DNA of 64,000 nucleotides from Bog-756 sp963769765 (GTDB lineage: Bacteria; Actinomycetota; Acidimicrobiia; Acidimicrobiales; RAAP-2): NCBI GenBank assembly GCA_963769765.1, contig CAVYNA010000005.1:186001-250000 (forward strand), in the 5' to 3' direction. This document shows positions 50,707 through 59,477 of the stretch, piece after piece. A program made the translations under genes and the position numbers. The notes beneath the pieces were generated by a model. The model was not told the DNA's origin and did not search any database. It saw only the letters and a program-made list of their open reading frames with translations. Position 1 is the first letter of the stretch. Each line of letters opens with the position of its first letter.

Positions 50707-51528
50707 TCAGAGCTGGTCGACGTAGGTGTCGGTGCCCACGATCGTGGGGAGGAACGGTGCCGCGAGGAGCAGGTGGGCCGTGCCGTCAGCTTCGACCCCG
50801 TCGGTGTACGCACGGATCGCCGCCGCGACGTCGTCGACGCCACCCTCGACAAAGAGCAGTTGGACCAGACGCTCTGCCCCGCCGGCAGGCGAACCGAGGT
50901 CCATCGGGGCCCCACCTGCCGCGTCGTCGACCTCGGGGGGGATCCACGAGGTGGCCATCGCGATCGGCGACCCCTCGATCAGCTGCGTCGTACGGTCCGA
51001 CGCGAGCTGCGCGTGGAGCTCCGCTCCGGTCGTCTCGACCGCGTCCCACCAGAGGACGTAGAGGCCGTCGTACCGGTGGTCGAGGGCGAGCTCGACCGGC
51101 ACCGGGTCCTTGTCGCGGTAGGTGGTGCCGACGTAGCGGAAGGTCGACGTGTGCACGTGGGTCCGTTCGGCGAAGCCGCGTCCGTGCAGGTAGAGGTCGC
51201 GGACCTGGCGGATCGACCAGACGGCGAAGTGGTCGTGGTGGTGCCCCTCCTCGACCCAGTAGACGGCGAGGTAGCTGCCCGTGCCGGTGGGCTCGGCGAT
51301 CGGGCTCGTCTCGGGCCAGCGGCGCTCCTTCAGCGGACGCGTCGCGACCCAGCGGCTGCCGGCGAAGAGCCACGGTCCCACCATGCACCCTCCGTAGTAG
51401 TGATCGCGCTCGTACCAGCGGTTGTAGGCGCGCTCGTATCCCTCGGCCGGATCGACCAGGGTGAGAAGCATGCTCCCCACCTTCACCGGGTAGTCGTCGA
51501 CCCCGCCGACGTCGAGTGGATAGCCCAT
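50707..51528 (-). CDS. Uncharacterised protein, possibly EthD/dimeric alpha-beta barrel-like
   Basis: Encodes 273 residues from ATG 51528, with GGAGG nine bases upstream. VGSMLLTLVDPAEGYERAYN then RWYERDHYYGG and later YVLWWDAV.T look like strand-helix units of stress-responsive dimeric barrels with a conserved His/Tyr cluster, but I cannot assign a family firmly. No signal or membrane helix. It is divergent from the acetoacetate-decarboxylase-like gene. Confidence 0.7.
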   Translation of the reverse strand: MGYPLDVGGVDDYPVKVGSMLLTLVDPAEGYERAYNRWYERDHYYGGCMVGPWLFAGSRWVATRPLKERRWPETSPIAEPTGTGSYLAVYWVEEGHHHDHFAVWSIRQVRDLYLHGRGFAERTHVHTSTFRYVGTTYRDKDPVPVELALDHRYDGLYVLWWDAVETTGAELHAQLASDRTTQLIEGSPIAMATSWIPPEVDDAAGGAPMDLGSPAGGAERLVQLLFVEGGVDDVAAAIRAYTDGVEADGTAHLLLAAPFLPTIVGTDTYVDQL

Positions 51529-51681
51529 CGGTTCGCGCCTCCGGTTGCCGTGGCCGCCGTCCGGGTCGGCCGTGTCCGCTGATCCTGCCACGCGACCCGT
51601 CCGGGCCGGGCGTCGGTGAAGCGGGCGTGCCATGCTTCGTGGGACGGACAGGACCGTCCGGCGTGGGAAAAGGGGGACACG

Positions 51682-52458
51682 GTGGGTGCAGTCAGGTACG
51701 GAGCGAAGGCGCTCGAGGCGGTCACCAACCGCGAGGTCGAGGCGACCCGGGCCCAGATCTGGTCCCAGGCGGTGACCGTCATCTTCGAGACCGATCCGGA
51801 GGCGGTCGCCGCGGTCCTGCCGCGGCCGCTCGAACCGGCCGCACCGACCGCGCGCCTGCGCATCGCGGTGGTCGACCTCGGCAACGGGATGCGGCCGTTC
51901 GGCGCCGGCTGGTTCGGGGTGCGCGCCCGGCACGGCGACGTGGAGGGGGAGTACCCGCTCTTCATGCCGATGACCACCGAGCAGGCCACCGTCGGGGGGC
52001 GCGAGACGTACGGCGAGCCCAAGAAGATCGGGGAGGTCGAGCTCGCTGTCGACGGTGACCGCCTGAGCGGCCGCATCGCTCGGATGGGCTCGACGGTCGC
52101 CGAGGTGAGCGGAACGCTCGGCCCCGCCCAGCCCGGTTACGAGATCGACAAGCTCGACTTCTACTTCAAGCCGTTGCCGGACCCCTCGGGCGAGGGGCTC
52201 GAGGCAGATCCGGCCTTCGTCTACTGCCACCGCCACGAGACGGCCCGCGCGGTCCGTCCGGTGACCGGTGAGTGCAAGCTGCTCGAGGCGCCGCTGGACC
52301 CGATCGCCGACCTCCCGGTCCGCAATGTGGTGTCCTTCGAGTTCGCGGAGCTCGCGTCCACCCAGCGGGGCGAGATCGTCGGTCGGGTGCCGGCGGCCTG
52401 GTTGCTGCCCTTCTTGCACCAGCGGTACGACGACCTGAGCGTGCTCGGAGCCAAGTGA
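51682..52458 (+). CDS. Acetoacetate decarboxylase family protein
   Basis: Encodes 258 residues from GTG 51682, with AAAAGGGGG upstream. PEAVAAVLPRPLEPA near residue 40 and GGRETYGEPKKIGEVEL near residue 110 are typical; the Lys after EPK is where the Schiff-base Lys of true decarboxylases lies. The family includes decarboxylases, cyclases and aldolase-dehydratases. Its stop shares a base with the start of the next amidohydrolase (TGATG), so the two are coupled and may act on the same substrate. Confidence 0.87.
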   Translation: MGAVRYGAKALEAVTNREVEATRAQIWSQAVTVIFETDPEAVAAVLPRPLEPAAPTARLRIAVVDLGNGMRPFGAGWFGVRARHGDVEGEYPLFMPMTTEQATVGGRETYGEPKKIGEVELAVDGDRLSGRIARMGSTVAEVSGTLGPAQPGYEIDKLDFYFKPLPDPSGEGLEADPAFVYCHRHETARAVRPVTGECKLLEAPLDPIADLPVRNVVSFEFAELASTQRGEIVGRVPAAWLLPFLHQRYDDLSVLGAK

Positions 52459-53735
52459 TGGACGACGTCCCGGGATCCGGCTCCGACCGCTACGTCGTCA
52501 TCTCAGCCGACGGCCATGCGGGACTCGCCTGCGAGGAGTATCGCGACTACCTCGACCGGCGGCACTTCGACGCCTTCGACGAGTACCTGGCCGAGCGCGC
52601 GGCGCACCGCGAGGAGTCGCTCGCCTTCAATTACGACTACATCATGGGTTGGGAGAAGGAGAACGAGGAGGGCCTGAAGGGCGCCTACGACCCGATCATC
52701 CGCGACAAGGAGCTCGATGCCGACGGGGTCGCGGCCGACGTGCTCTTCGCCGACGCGGACGCGGTGACCGGGATGGCCTCGCCGCCGTTCGGAGCCGGGC
52801 TCTTCGCCGGTGCGATCGAGGACCCTGAGCTCGCCTTCGCCGGCGCGCGCGCCCACAATCGGTTCCTCGCGGAGATGTGCGCGCACTCCCCTCATCGCCG
52901 CGGGGGGATCGCGCTCGTGCCGATCACCCACGACGTCTCCCGCGCGGTCGGTGAGATCGAGTGGGTGGCCGAACAGCCGGGGCTCCGAGGCGTCATGATC
53001 CCGACCATGTGGCACGACCGACCGCCGTACAACGACGCGGTCTACGACCCGGTCTGGGCCGCGTGTGCCGATGCCGGCCTGCCGGTCCACACCCACTCGG
53101 GCGAGGCCCCGATGGAGGAGTACGGCGAGCACACCGGTGTGTACCTGGCCGAGGTGGTCTGGTGGGCGGTGCGGCCCGCCTGGCACCTGCTCTTCAGCGG
53201 CGTCTTCGAGCGGTACCCGGCGCTCAAGTTCGTGGTGACGGAGGCGGCGGCGTACTGGGCGCCGGACATGATGTGGAAGTGGGACCAGTACATGGGCGGC
53301 GGGCACACCACCAAGAAGCTCGCGTCGCTCCTCGCCGGCAAGATCTCGAAGCCGCCGTCCGACTACTTCGGCACCAATCTGTTCATCGGAGCCTCCACGA
53401 TGTCGAGGGAGGAGATCCGGCGGCGCTACGTCATCGGGACCGACGTGGTCATGTGGGGCACCGACTACCCGCACCCGGAGGGAACGTGGCCGAACACGCT
53501 GCCGCGGCTGCGGGCCGACTTCGCGGGCGTGCCGGTCGACGACACCGCCGAGATGCTCGGGTTGACCGCGGCGAAGGTCTACGGCTTCGATCTCGACGCG
53601 CTGCGCCCGATTGCGGCGGCCATCGGACCCACGCCGGACTCCCTCGGGCAGGATCCGACGCTCCGGAGCGACCCGGAGGACCGGGCGAACGCCCGGTGGT
53701 GGAAGGCCGAGTACGGGATCGGTTCGGCGGGCTGA
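52458..53735 (+). CDS. Amidohydrolase-2 family metal-dependent hydrolase
   Basis: Encodes 425 residues. YVVISADGHAGLACEEYRDY at the start, GLPVHTHSGEAP with the central His ligand, LLFSGVFERYPALKFVVTEA and VVMWGTDYPHPEGTW with the conserved Asp mark PF04909. The last 30 residues (DPEDRANARWWKAEY) are family-typical. It may hydrolyse or decarboxylate the product of the coupled upstream protein. It is convergent with a paralogue starting at 55002, with a hairpin between. Confidence 0.9.
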   Translation: MDDVPGSGSDRYVVISADGHAGLACEEYRDYLDRRHFDAFDEYLAERAAHREESLAFNYDYIMGWEKENEEGLKGAYDPIIRDKELDADGVAADVLFADADAVTGMASPPFGAGLFAGAIEDPELAFAGARAHNRFLAEMCAHSPHRRGGIALVPITHDVSRAVGEIEWVAEQPGLRGVMIPTMWHDRPPYNDAVYDPVWAACADAGLPVHTHSGEAPMEEYGEHTGVYLAEVVWWAVRPAWHLLFSGVFERYPALKFVVTEAAAYWAPDMMWKWDQYMGGGHTTKKLASLLAGKISKPPSDYFGTNLFIGASTMSREEIRRRYVIGTDVVMWGTDYPHPEGTWPNTLPRLRADFAGVPVDDTAEMLGLTAAKVYGFDLDALRPIAAAIGPTPDSLGQDPTLRSDPEDRANARWWKAEYGIGSAG

Positions 53736-53758
53736 AGGGCTCCGAGCCTGACCGCTCG

Positions 53759-53787
53759 CGTCACCAGGACCGCAGGACCTGGTGACG
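53759..53787. terminator. Bidirectional hairpin terminator
   Basis: CGTCACCAGG (53759-53768) and its exact complement CCTGGTGACG (53778-53787) enclose nine bases. It begins 24 bases after the plus-strand hydrolase stop and overlaps the stop of the minus-strand paralogue. Confidence 0.6.
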
Positions 53788-55002
53788 GTCGAATGCGTTG
53801 CAGGTCGAGTCCGCGGGGAACTCCCCGACAGGCAGCGGTGTCGCCACCTCCTCGACGGTCGGCCCGATCTCGTCCCCGATGACCCGCAACGCGTCGAGGT
53901 CGAACCCGTAGAGGGCGGCGGCGTTCGTCTCGACCATCCGGCGGGTCTCGTCCGGGTCGCAGCCGCCGAACGCGGCGCGCAGGGCCTCCGTCGTGTAGGG
54001 ATAGCTGCCCTCCGAGTGGGGGTAGTCGGCGCCCCACATGATGTTGTCGACGCCCACCTCGTGGCGGAGTGCGGACTCGCTCGAGCGCAGGAAGCTCGCG
54101 CCGACCCAGAAGTTGCGCGCGAAGTACTCGCTCGGGGTCATCGACATGCCCTTGGCCGCCGCCCCGAAGAAGTTGGCCTCGGCCGCGTTGCCGAGCGTCA
54201 TCCGCCCGTAGAACCAGTCGAGGGTCTCGAGCCCCCGGGGGATCCAGGCCAGGCCCTGCTCGGTGAGGACGACCCGGAGGGTGGGGTGTCGCTCGAGGAC
54301 CCCGCCGAAGATGAGGTGCCATGCCGAGCGGTGCGAGAACCAAGGCAGCTCCACCAGCATGATCGCGCGGGCGACCTCGGCGTCTCCGTAGTCGGGGATC
54401 CCGCCGCCGCCGTGGATGTTGACGAGCACCCCGAGCTCCTCGCAGAGGGTCCAGAGCGGCTCGTAGGCCGGGTCCCACAGAGGGGCGAGCCCGGCCCCGG
54501 GCGGCAGTGACGGAAGGAGGATGCCGCCGAAGGGCGAGAAGTGCTCCGCGGCCCAGGCGATCTCCGCGAGCGCATCTTCGATCCGGTTGGCGAAGATCTG
54601 TGCGACACCGGCGCGGCGACCCGGCACCGCGGCGCAGAAGTCTGCGAGCCAACGGTTGTGCGCCTGGAGTCCTGCCCACCGCCGGTCGTAGTCGGCCTCG
54701 GTCGGCGGCAAGGCGACCAGGCTGCCCTCCTCGAAGAAGGGCGGCACGGTGTTCGGGAAGATGACCTCGGCGACGACGCCGTCGGCCTCGTTCTCCGCCA
54801 GCCGGCGGTCCGAGTCCCAGCTCCGGTACGCAGTGGGTGCGAGGAGGTCGGCGAACGGGTTGACGTAGCTCGCGGCCCACGCGTCGAACTCGTCGTGCCA
54901 GTGGGTGGCCAGGTAGGGCCGGTAGTCGGGGAGATCTGCGCCCGCGTGTGCGTCCGCGGAGATGACGGTGTAGCGCCCGCCCGTACCGTTCCCAACCCTC
55001 AC
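53761..55002 (-). CDS. Amidohydrolase-2 family metal-dependent hydrolase
   Basis: Encodes 413 residues from GTG 55002, with GGAGGGGAC upstream (a longer start at 55035 is possible). YTVISADAHAGADLPDYRPY, VLVNIHGGGGIPDY, LIFGGVLERHPTLRVVLTEQ and NIMWGADYPHSEGSY mark PF04909, with the metal-binding His and Asp residues. It ends a minus-strand operon (CoA ligase, enoyl-CoA hydratase, SDR, hydrolase), suggesting a late hydrolytic or decarboxylating step. Confidence 0.9.
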   Translation of the reverse strand: MRVGNGTGGRYTVISADAHAGADLPDYRPYLATHWHDEFDAWAASYVNPFADLLAPTAYRSWDSDRRLAENEADGVVAEVIFPNTVPPFFEEGSLVALPPTEADYDRRWAGLQAHNRWLADFCAAVPGRRAGVAQIFANRIEDALAEIAWAAEHFSPFGGILLPSLPPGAGLAPLWDPAYEPLWTLCEELGVLVNIHGGGGIPDYGDAEVARAIMLVELPWFSHRSAWHLIFGGVLERHPTLRVVLTEQGLAWIPRGLETLDWFYGRMTLGNAAEANFFGAAAKGMSMTPSEYFARNFWVGASFLRSSESALRHEVGVDNIMWGADYPHSEGSYPYTTEALRAAFGGCDPDETRRMVETNAAALYGFDLDALRVIGDEIGPTVEEVATPLPVGEFPADSTCNAFDRHQVLRSW

Positions 55003-55044
55003 GGGACCGTCCCCTCCGGCTCCACGGTCAACCACGCTACCAAC

Positions 55045-55926
55045 TCAGGTCAGTCCCTCGAGGGCCGACGGCGGGAGTGCGCCCATCCCGATGGCGTCGG
55101 CCCGCGCGTGCAAGAGGCGCGCGGCGTCGTCGAGGTGGTGCATGATCACGAACCGTCCCTCTTTGACCCCGCGCACGGCGAACCGGCCCAGCTCGGCGAG
55201 GTCGACGGTGTCGGTGGGACGGCCGGCTGCGGCGAGGGCGGCCTTGAACTCGGCGAATGTCGTGCCCGGGGCGGGCGGTCGCGGCGTGCGGCGTGCGAGC
55301 TCGGCGGGCCGGTTCCGTTGCGCCTCCCAGAGACCGGTCTCGAGGAGGCCCCCCGAGGGGTAGAAGATCGCGGCACGCAGGTTGGTGCCCCTGGCCACGA
55401 ACTGGTGCGCGAGGGCTTCGGTGAAACAGCTGATGGCCGCTTTCGACGAGGCGTAGACCGATGCGTAGGGGACGGGCGCGATCCCGCCGTCCCCCGACGA
55501 GGTCGTCACCACGACGCCCGGCTCGCCGGACGCGAGCATCCTCGGCACGAAGGCGAGCACGCCGTTGGCGGTGCCGAACACGTTCACGCCGTAGCACCAC
55601 CGCCAGTCGTTGAGCTCTTGGTCCCACGGATTGCCACCACCACCCGAGGTGACCCCTGCGTTGTTCCAGAGGACGTGGCAGGCGCCGTGCTCGTCGTACA
55701 CGCGGGCGGCCAGGGCCTCGAACGAGGCGTCGTCGGAGACGTCGGTGACCACGCCGGTCACCTCACCGCGGGACGAGAGCTCGCCGACGGTCCGGTCGAG
55801 GACCGGTTTCTCGATGTCCGCGATCACGACGCGGCAGCCCTCTTCGAGCAGGGCCTCCACGATGCCTCGACCGATGCCGGCAGCGCCGCCGGTCACCACC
55901 GCCACCTTCCCCTCGAGGTCCTCCAT
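55045..55926 (-). CDS. Short-chain dehydrogenase/reductase (SDR)
   Basis: Encodes 293 residues from an ATG. AVVTGGAAGIGRGIVEALLEEG binds the nucleotide and VIADIEKPV with its Asp suggests NAD(H). HVLWNNAGVTSGGGG is the NNAG motif; the catalytic residues are Ser in VVTTSSGDGG and Tyr/Lys in ASVYASSKAAISCF. It should oxidise or reduce a hydroxyl/keto group in the pathway encoded by its operon neighbours. Confidence 0.92.
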   Translation of the reverse strand: MEDLEGKVAVVTGGAAGIGRGIVEALLEEGCRVVIADIEKPVLDRTVGELSSRGEVTGVVTDVSDDASFEALAARVYDEHGACHVLWNNAGVTSGGGGNPWDQELNDWRWCYGVNVFGTANGVLAFVPRMLASGEPGVVVTTSSGDGGIAPVPYASVYASSKAAISCFTEALAHQFVARGTNLRAAIFYPSGGLLETGLWEAQRNRPAELARRTPRPPAPGTTFAEFKAALAAAGRPTDTVDLAELGRFAVRGVKEGRFVIMHHLDDAARLLHARADAIGMGALPPSALEGLT

Positions 55927-56010
55927 CGACGTCCCCTTCCTCCGTGCGGGACGAAGCGCCCCGCGGCCATCGTCGCACAGGGCTCCCCCGGGCGCCCGGC
56001 CGGGACGGCG

Positions 56011-56847
56011 TCAGCCGGCGCCTTCGGCGTCGAAGCGGGCGTCGACCTCCCGCACCGCACGCCCGAGGCCGATCTCGCCCGCGCGCGCCGTGAAGGCACG
56101 GGCCTCCGCGGAGCGGTGCGCGATCGCATCGTTGAGCGCGGCGAACTGCTGCAGCTGGGCGCGGCCCATGAGGTCGACCCCCTGGTTGATCACTCGCTTG
56201 TTGGCGACGAGCAGGTCGCGTCCGATCAGCGCGATGCGTCGGGCGAGCGCGAGCGCCGCGTCGTCGAGCGACGCCGAGGGCACGGACGACTGGACGAGCC
56301 CGATGGCGGCCGCCTCACTGCCGCTCAGCGTGTCGCCGGTAAAGAGGAGGCGCTTGGTCCACTGGGGGCCGACGTGGTAGAGCCACATGTTGGTCGGCGG
56401 GACGCCCATCGATCTGACCGGCGGGAAGCCGAGGCGCGCGTCGTCGGCGGCGAGCACGATGTCGCAGTGGAGGGCGAGGTCGGTGCCTCCCGCGAGGCAG
56501 TTGCCGTGGACCTGCGCGATCACCGGGATGCGGCAGTGCCAGAGCTCGGTCCAGCCCGAGGCGATCCCGAGCATCGCCGTGGCGTCGGCCTCGATACCGG
56601 GGTGACCCGGTGGATCAGTCGGGTCCGCGTCCTCTGGGAGGTAGCCATAGCCCGACGAGAAGGAAGGGCCGGACCCGCGGATCACGATCGCGGCGACCTC
56701 CCGGTCGGCCTCGGCGTCCGCCACTGCTCCGAGGAGCTCCCGGATGCAGCGGGGGGTGAGCGGATTGTGCCGGTCCGGTCGGTTGAGCGTGAGCCGGGTG
56801 ACGGCTCCGAGGCGCTCTGCGAGCACGGTCGGGTCAGGAGCGGACAT
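56011..56847 (-). CDS. Enoyl-CoA hydratase/isomerase family protein
   Basis: Encodes 278 residues from ATG 56847. RLTLNRPDRHNPLTPRCIREL, AIVIRGSGPSFSSGYGY (first oxyanion-hole segment) and PVIAQVHGNCLAGGTDLALHCD (second oxyanion-hole Gly) are crotonase hallmarks; TGDTLSGSEAAAIGLV follows. The usual catalytic Glu positions are not clearly conserved (PPVRSMGVPPT), so hydratase versus isomerase or hydrolase is open. Its first 14 bases overlap the end of the CoA ligase gene, so it probably acts on the ligase product. Confidence 0.9.
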   Translation of the reverse strand: MSAPDPTVLAERLGAVTRLTLNRPDRHNPLTPRCIRELLGAVADAEADREVAAIVIRGSGPSFSSGYGYLPEDADPTDPPGHPGIEADATAMLGIASGWTELWHCRIPVIAQVHGNCLAGGTDLALHCDIVLAADDARLGFPPVRSMGVPPTNMWLYHVGPQWTKRLLFTGDTLSGSEAAAIGLVQSSVPSASLDDAALALARRIALIGRDLLVANKRVINQGVDLMGRAQLQQFAALNDAIAHRSAEARAFTARAGEIGLGRAVREVDARFDAEGAG

Positions 56848-58381
56848 CGTCCCCACGGTCCGCCGGCGGAGTGGTCCCGGTCGATCGCGACCGGACGAGC
56901 TCGCGGCGGTCGACCTTGCCCGCGTCGTTGCGCGGCAGCCGGTCGACGAGCTCGAGGTGGCGGGGCACCTTGTAGTCGGCGAGGAGCCGATGCAGGTGCC
57001 CTTGGAGCTCGTCGACGGTGGTCGTCGTCCCCGCACCGAGCACGACCCAGGCTGCCACATCCTCGCCGAGCACGTCGTGGGGGATGCCGGCGACCGCGGC
57101 GTCGACCACCGCGGAATGGGCGAAGAGTGCTTCTTCGACTTCGGCCGGGACGATGTTGTTGCCACCGCGGATGATCAACTCTTTGCTGCGGCCCGTGATC
57201 CAGAGGAACCCGTCGTCGTCGATGCGGCCGAGATCACCGCTGCGGACCCATCCGTCGCGCCAGGTCTCGGCGGACGCGGTCGGATCGTCGAGGTAGGCGC
57301 GCGGCGGTTGGGTCCCGCGCACGGTGATCTCTCCGACGGTGCCCGCCGGCATGACAACGCCCGCGGCGTCGACGATCCGCACCTCGACGCCGGGGAGCAC
57401 GGTTCCCGCCGACCCGAGGTGGCGCCCGGCGTCGCCGATCGGCGTGCGGGAGACGGCGCCGAACTCGGTGAGCCCGTAGCCGACGAGGACTTCGGTGCCC
57501 GGCATCCCCGCCCGGAGGCGTTCGAGCGTCGCGCGGGCGACCGGTGCACCGCCGATGGTGATCGCGGCGAGGGAGGAGAGGTCCGCCTCAGCGAACCGGG
57601 GGTGCACGACGAGGAGCTGGACCATCGCCGGAACGACGAACGCGGTGACCGGTCGCTCGGCTTCGACGTGCGCGAGCCATCGACCCGTGTCGAACTTCGG
57701 GAGGAACCAGCCGGAGAGCCCGCCGCGCAGTGGTCCGAAGACGAGGAGGGCGCCGCTGGTCGTCGAAAACGGGGACGAGGTGAGGAAGCCGAGCCCGCTC
57801 CACCGGGCGCGCCGTGCCGCAGGATCGAAGCGTGGGTGCCGGACGAGCACGCCCTTCGGGGCGCCGGTCGTCCCCGAGGTGTACATGAGGTCGACCGGTC
57901 CCTCGCGCTCCGGCCGCGGGAGCGTGGAGTCGCCGTCGTCGAGGAGGTCCTCCCAGTTCAACGCGCCCGGCCTCTTGGCCGTTGTCACCACCTGGCGGAC
58001 ACCGTGCGGTCCGCGGGCGCCGTCGAAGGGCGCGCCGTCGACGTCCGCCGTGCTCGCGAGCACGATCGATGCCTCCGCGTGGTCGAGGACGGCACGCACC
58101 TCGGGATCGGCGAGCCGCGTGTTGACCGGCACGGCGACCCCGCCGGCGCGGTGCGTCGCGACGTAGGCGACCAGCCACTCGAGTGGCTCCTCGGAGGCGA
58201 TCGCGATGGCGACACGGTCGCCGTCTGCGAGCCCTCGCTTCCGCAGTCCCCGCGCCAGGCGGTCCGCGTCCGTGTCCCACTGCGAAAACGAGAGCGACGA
58301 GCCGTCCGCGAGGTTGCGCCACGCCGTCGCCTCGGGCTCGAGGGCGGCCCACGCCGCGACCTCGTCGGCGGGAGAGGTCAT
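56834..58381 (-). CDS. Acyl-CoA synthetase / AMP-dependent ligase
   Basis: Encodes 515 residues from ATG 58381. Motifs are LMYTSGTTGAPKGVLVRH (P-loop), VGYGLTEFG, WVRSGDLGRIDDDGFL, ITGRSKELIIRGGNNIVPAE and RNDAGKVDRREL with the catalytic Lys. It forms an acyl-CoA for the enoyl-CoA hydratase encoded next. It is a paralogue of the ligase at 14393 but differs in its middle. Confidence 0.93.
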   Translation of the reverse strand: MTSPADEVAAWAALEPEATAWRNLADGSSLSFSQWDTDADRLARGLRKRGLADGDRVAIAIASEEPLEWLVAYVATHRAGGVAVPVNTRLADPEVRAVLDHAEASIVLASTADVDGAPFDGARGPHGVRQVVTTAKRPGALNWEDLLDDGDSTLPRPEREGPVDLMYTSGTTGAPKGVLVRHPRFDPAARRARWSGLGFLTSSPFSTTSGALLVFGPLRGGLSGWFLPKFDTGRWLAHVEAERPVTAFVVPAMVQLLVVHPRFAEADLSSLAAITIGGAPVARATLERLRAGMPGTEVLVGYGLTEFGAVSRTPIGDAGRHLGSAGTVLPGVEVRIVDAAGVVMPAGTVGEITVRGTQPPRAYLDDPTASAETWRDGWVRSGDLGRIDDDGFLWITGRSKELIIRGGNNIVPAEVEEALFAHSAVVDAAVAGIPHDVLGEDVAAWVVLGAGTTTTVDELQGHLHRLLADYKVPRHLELVDRLPRNDAGKVDRRELVRSRSTGTTPPADRGDDVRS

Positions 58382-58427
58382 CGAGCCGGGAGCGCGTCGG
58401 GCACGGCCCGTCGGCCGACCGGACGGC

Positions 58428-59393
58428 TCAGTACGGGTCGCATCCCTCGAGGATGCGGCGCGGGTTGTGGACCACCATGGTCTGGAGGTCTTCCTCCGAG
58501 ATCCCCGCACGTCGCATGGCGGGGAGCACGTCCAACGGCAGGTGGGTCCAGCGCCACTCCTTCCACGCGCCTGCCACCTCGGGCGGGAACCAGTCCACAT
58601 GGCACATCGCGTCGTGGGAGAGAACGATGCGCCCGGCGTGCCCCCTTTCGCAGAGCACCCGGACGGACTCGACGCGGTCCTCCATCGGGATGGTCCCGAT
58701 GCCGAAGTGGTCGAATCCGAGGGTCGAGCCACCCGCCAGCAGTGCCTCGTGGTAGTCGACGTCGAGGGTGCCGCCCGAGTGGCCGATCACGACCTGGGTG
58801 AGGTCGACGCCCTCTTCGGCGAGGATCCGCTGCTGTTCGAGCCCCCACGGCTGCGGCGGGGTCGGGGTGTGGGTCGAGATCGGGACACCCGTCTCGCGGT
58901 GGGCTCGGGCGACCGCCCGGAGGACCCGTTCGACGCCGGGGGTGATGCCGGCCGCGTCGGTCGCGCACTTGAGGATGCCAGCGCGGACGCCTGTGTCGCC
59001 GATGCCCTCGCTGATCTCGCGCACGAAGAGCTCGACCATCGGTTCGGGGCCGCCGAGGAGGGTGCCGGGACCTCGGAAATGGAAGTACATCGGGACCTCG
59101 TTGTAGGTGTACACGCCCGTCGCAGCCACGATGTTGAGGTCAGGGACGCGTTCTGCCACTGCGGCGATGCGCGGGATCGAGCGTCCGAGGCCGATCACCG
59201 TCAGGTCGACGAGGGTGTCGATGCCGCAGCGCTTGAGTTCGTGCAGGCGCTCGACGGCGGTCGCACGCGACGCATCCTCGTCCCACTCCGCGGCGGTCTT
59301 CTCGATCTCGGGGCTCAGGACGAAGACGTGCTCGTGCATGAGGGTCGAACCGAGCGCGTCCCCGTCGATCGGCCCGAGCACCGTGTTGACCAC
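58428..59393 (-). CDS. Phosphotriesterase-family metal hydrolase
   Basis: Encodes 321 residues. LGSTLMHEHVFVL holds the two N-terminal metal His residues. GILKCATDAAG carries the Lys at the bridging (carbamylated) position; VPISTHTPTPPQPWG and QVVIGHSGG bring further His ligands, and RIVLSHDAMC the final Asp. The family includes lactonases and phosphotriesterases; a lactonase-type role is the more common natural function. It is 47 bases upstream of the CoA ligase, probably as the first gene of the operon. Confidence 0.9.
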   Translation of the reverse strand: MVNTVLGPIDGDALGSTLMHEHVFVLSPEIEKTAAEWDEDASRATAVERLHELKRCGIDTLVDLTVIGLGRSIPRIAAVAERVPDLNIVAATGVYTYNEVPMYFHFRGPGTLLGGPEPMVELFVREISEGIGDTGVRAGILKCATDAAGITPGVERVLRAVARAHRETGVPISTHTPTPPQPWGLEQQRILAEEGVDLTQVVIGHSGGTLDVDYHEALLAGGSTLGFDHFGIGTIPMEDRVESVRVLCERGHAGRIVLSHDAMCHVDWFPPEVAGAWKEWRWTHLPLDVLPAMRRAGISEEDLQTMVVHNPRRILEGCDPY

Positions 59394-59477
59394 GTGGCTT
59401 CCTCCCCACGGAGCTCATCGGACTGTTCGTGCCCGGATGGTACTGCGCGGAAGGCCGTCCGGCCGCCGTCGAGCTCG

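Noticed and set aside
54541..57174. An 877-codon plus-strand open frame
   Set aside because: It runs antisense to an amidohydrolase, SDR and crotonase with clear motifs and has no protein features of its own.
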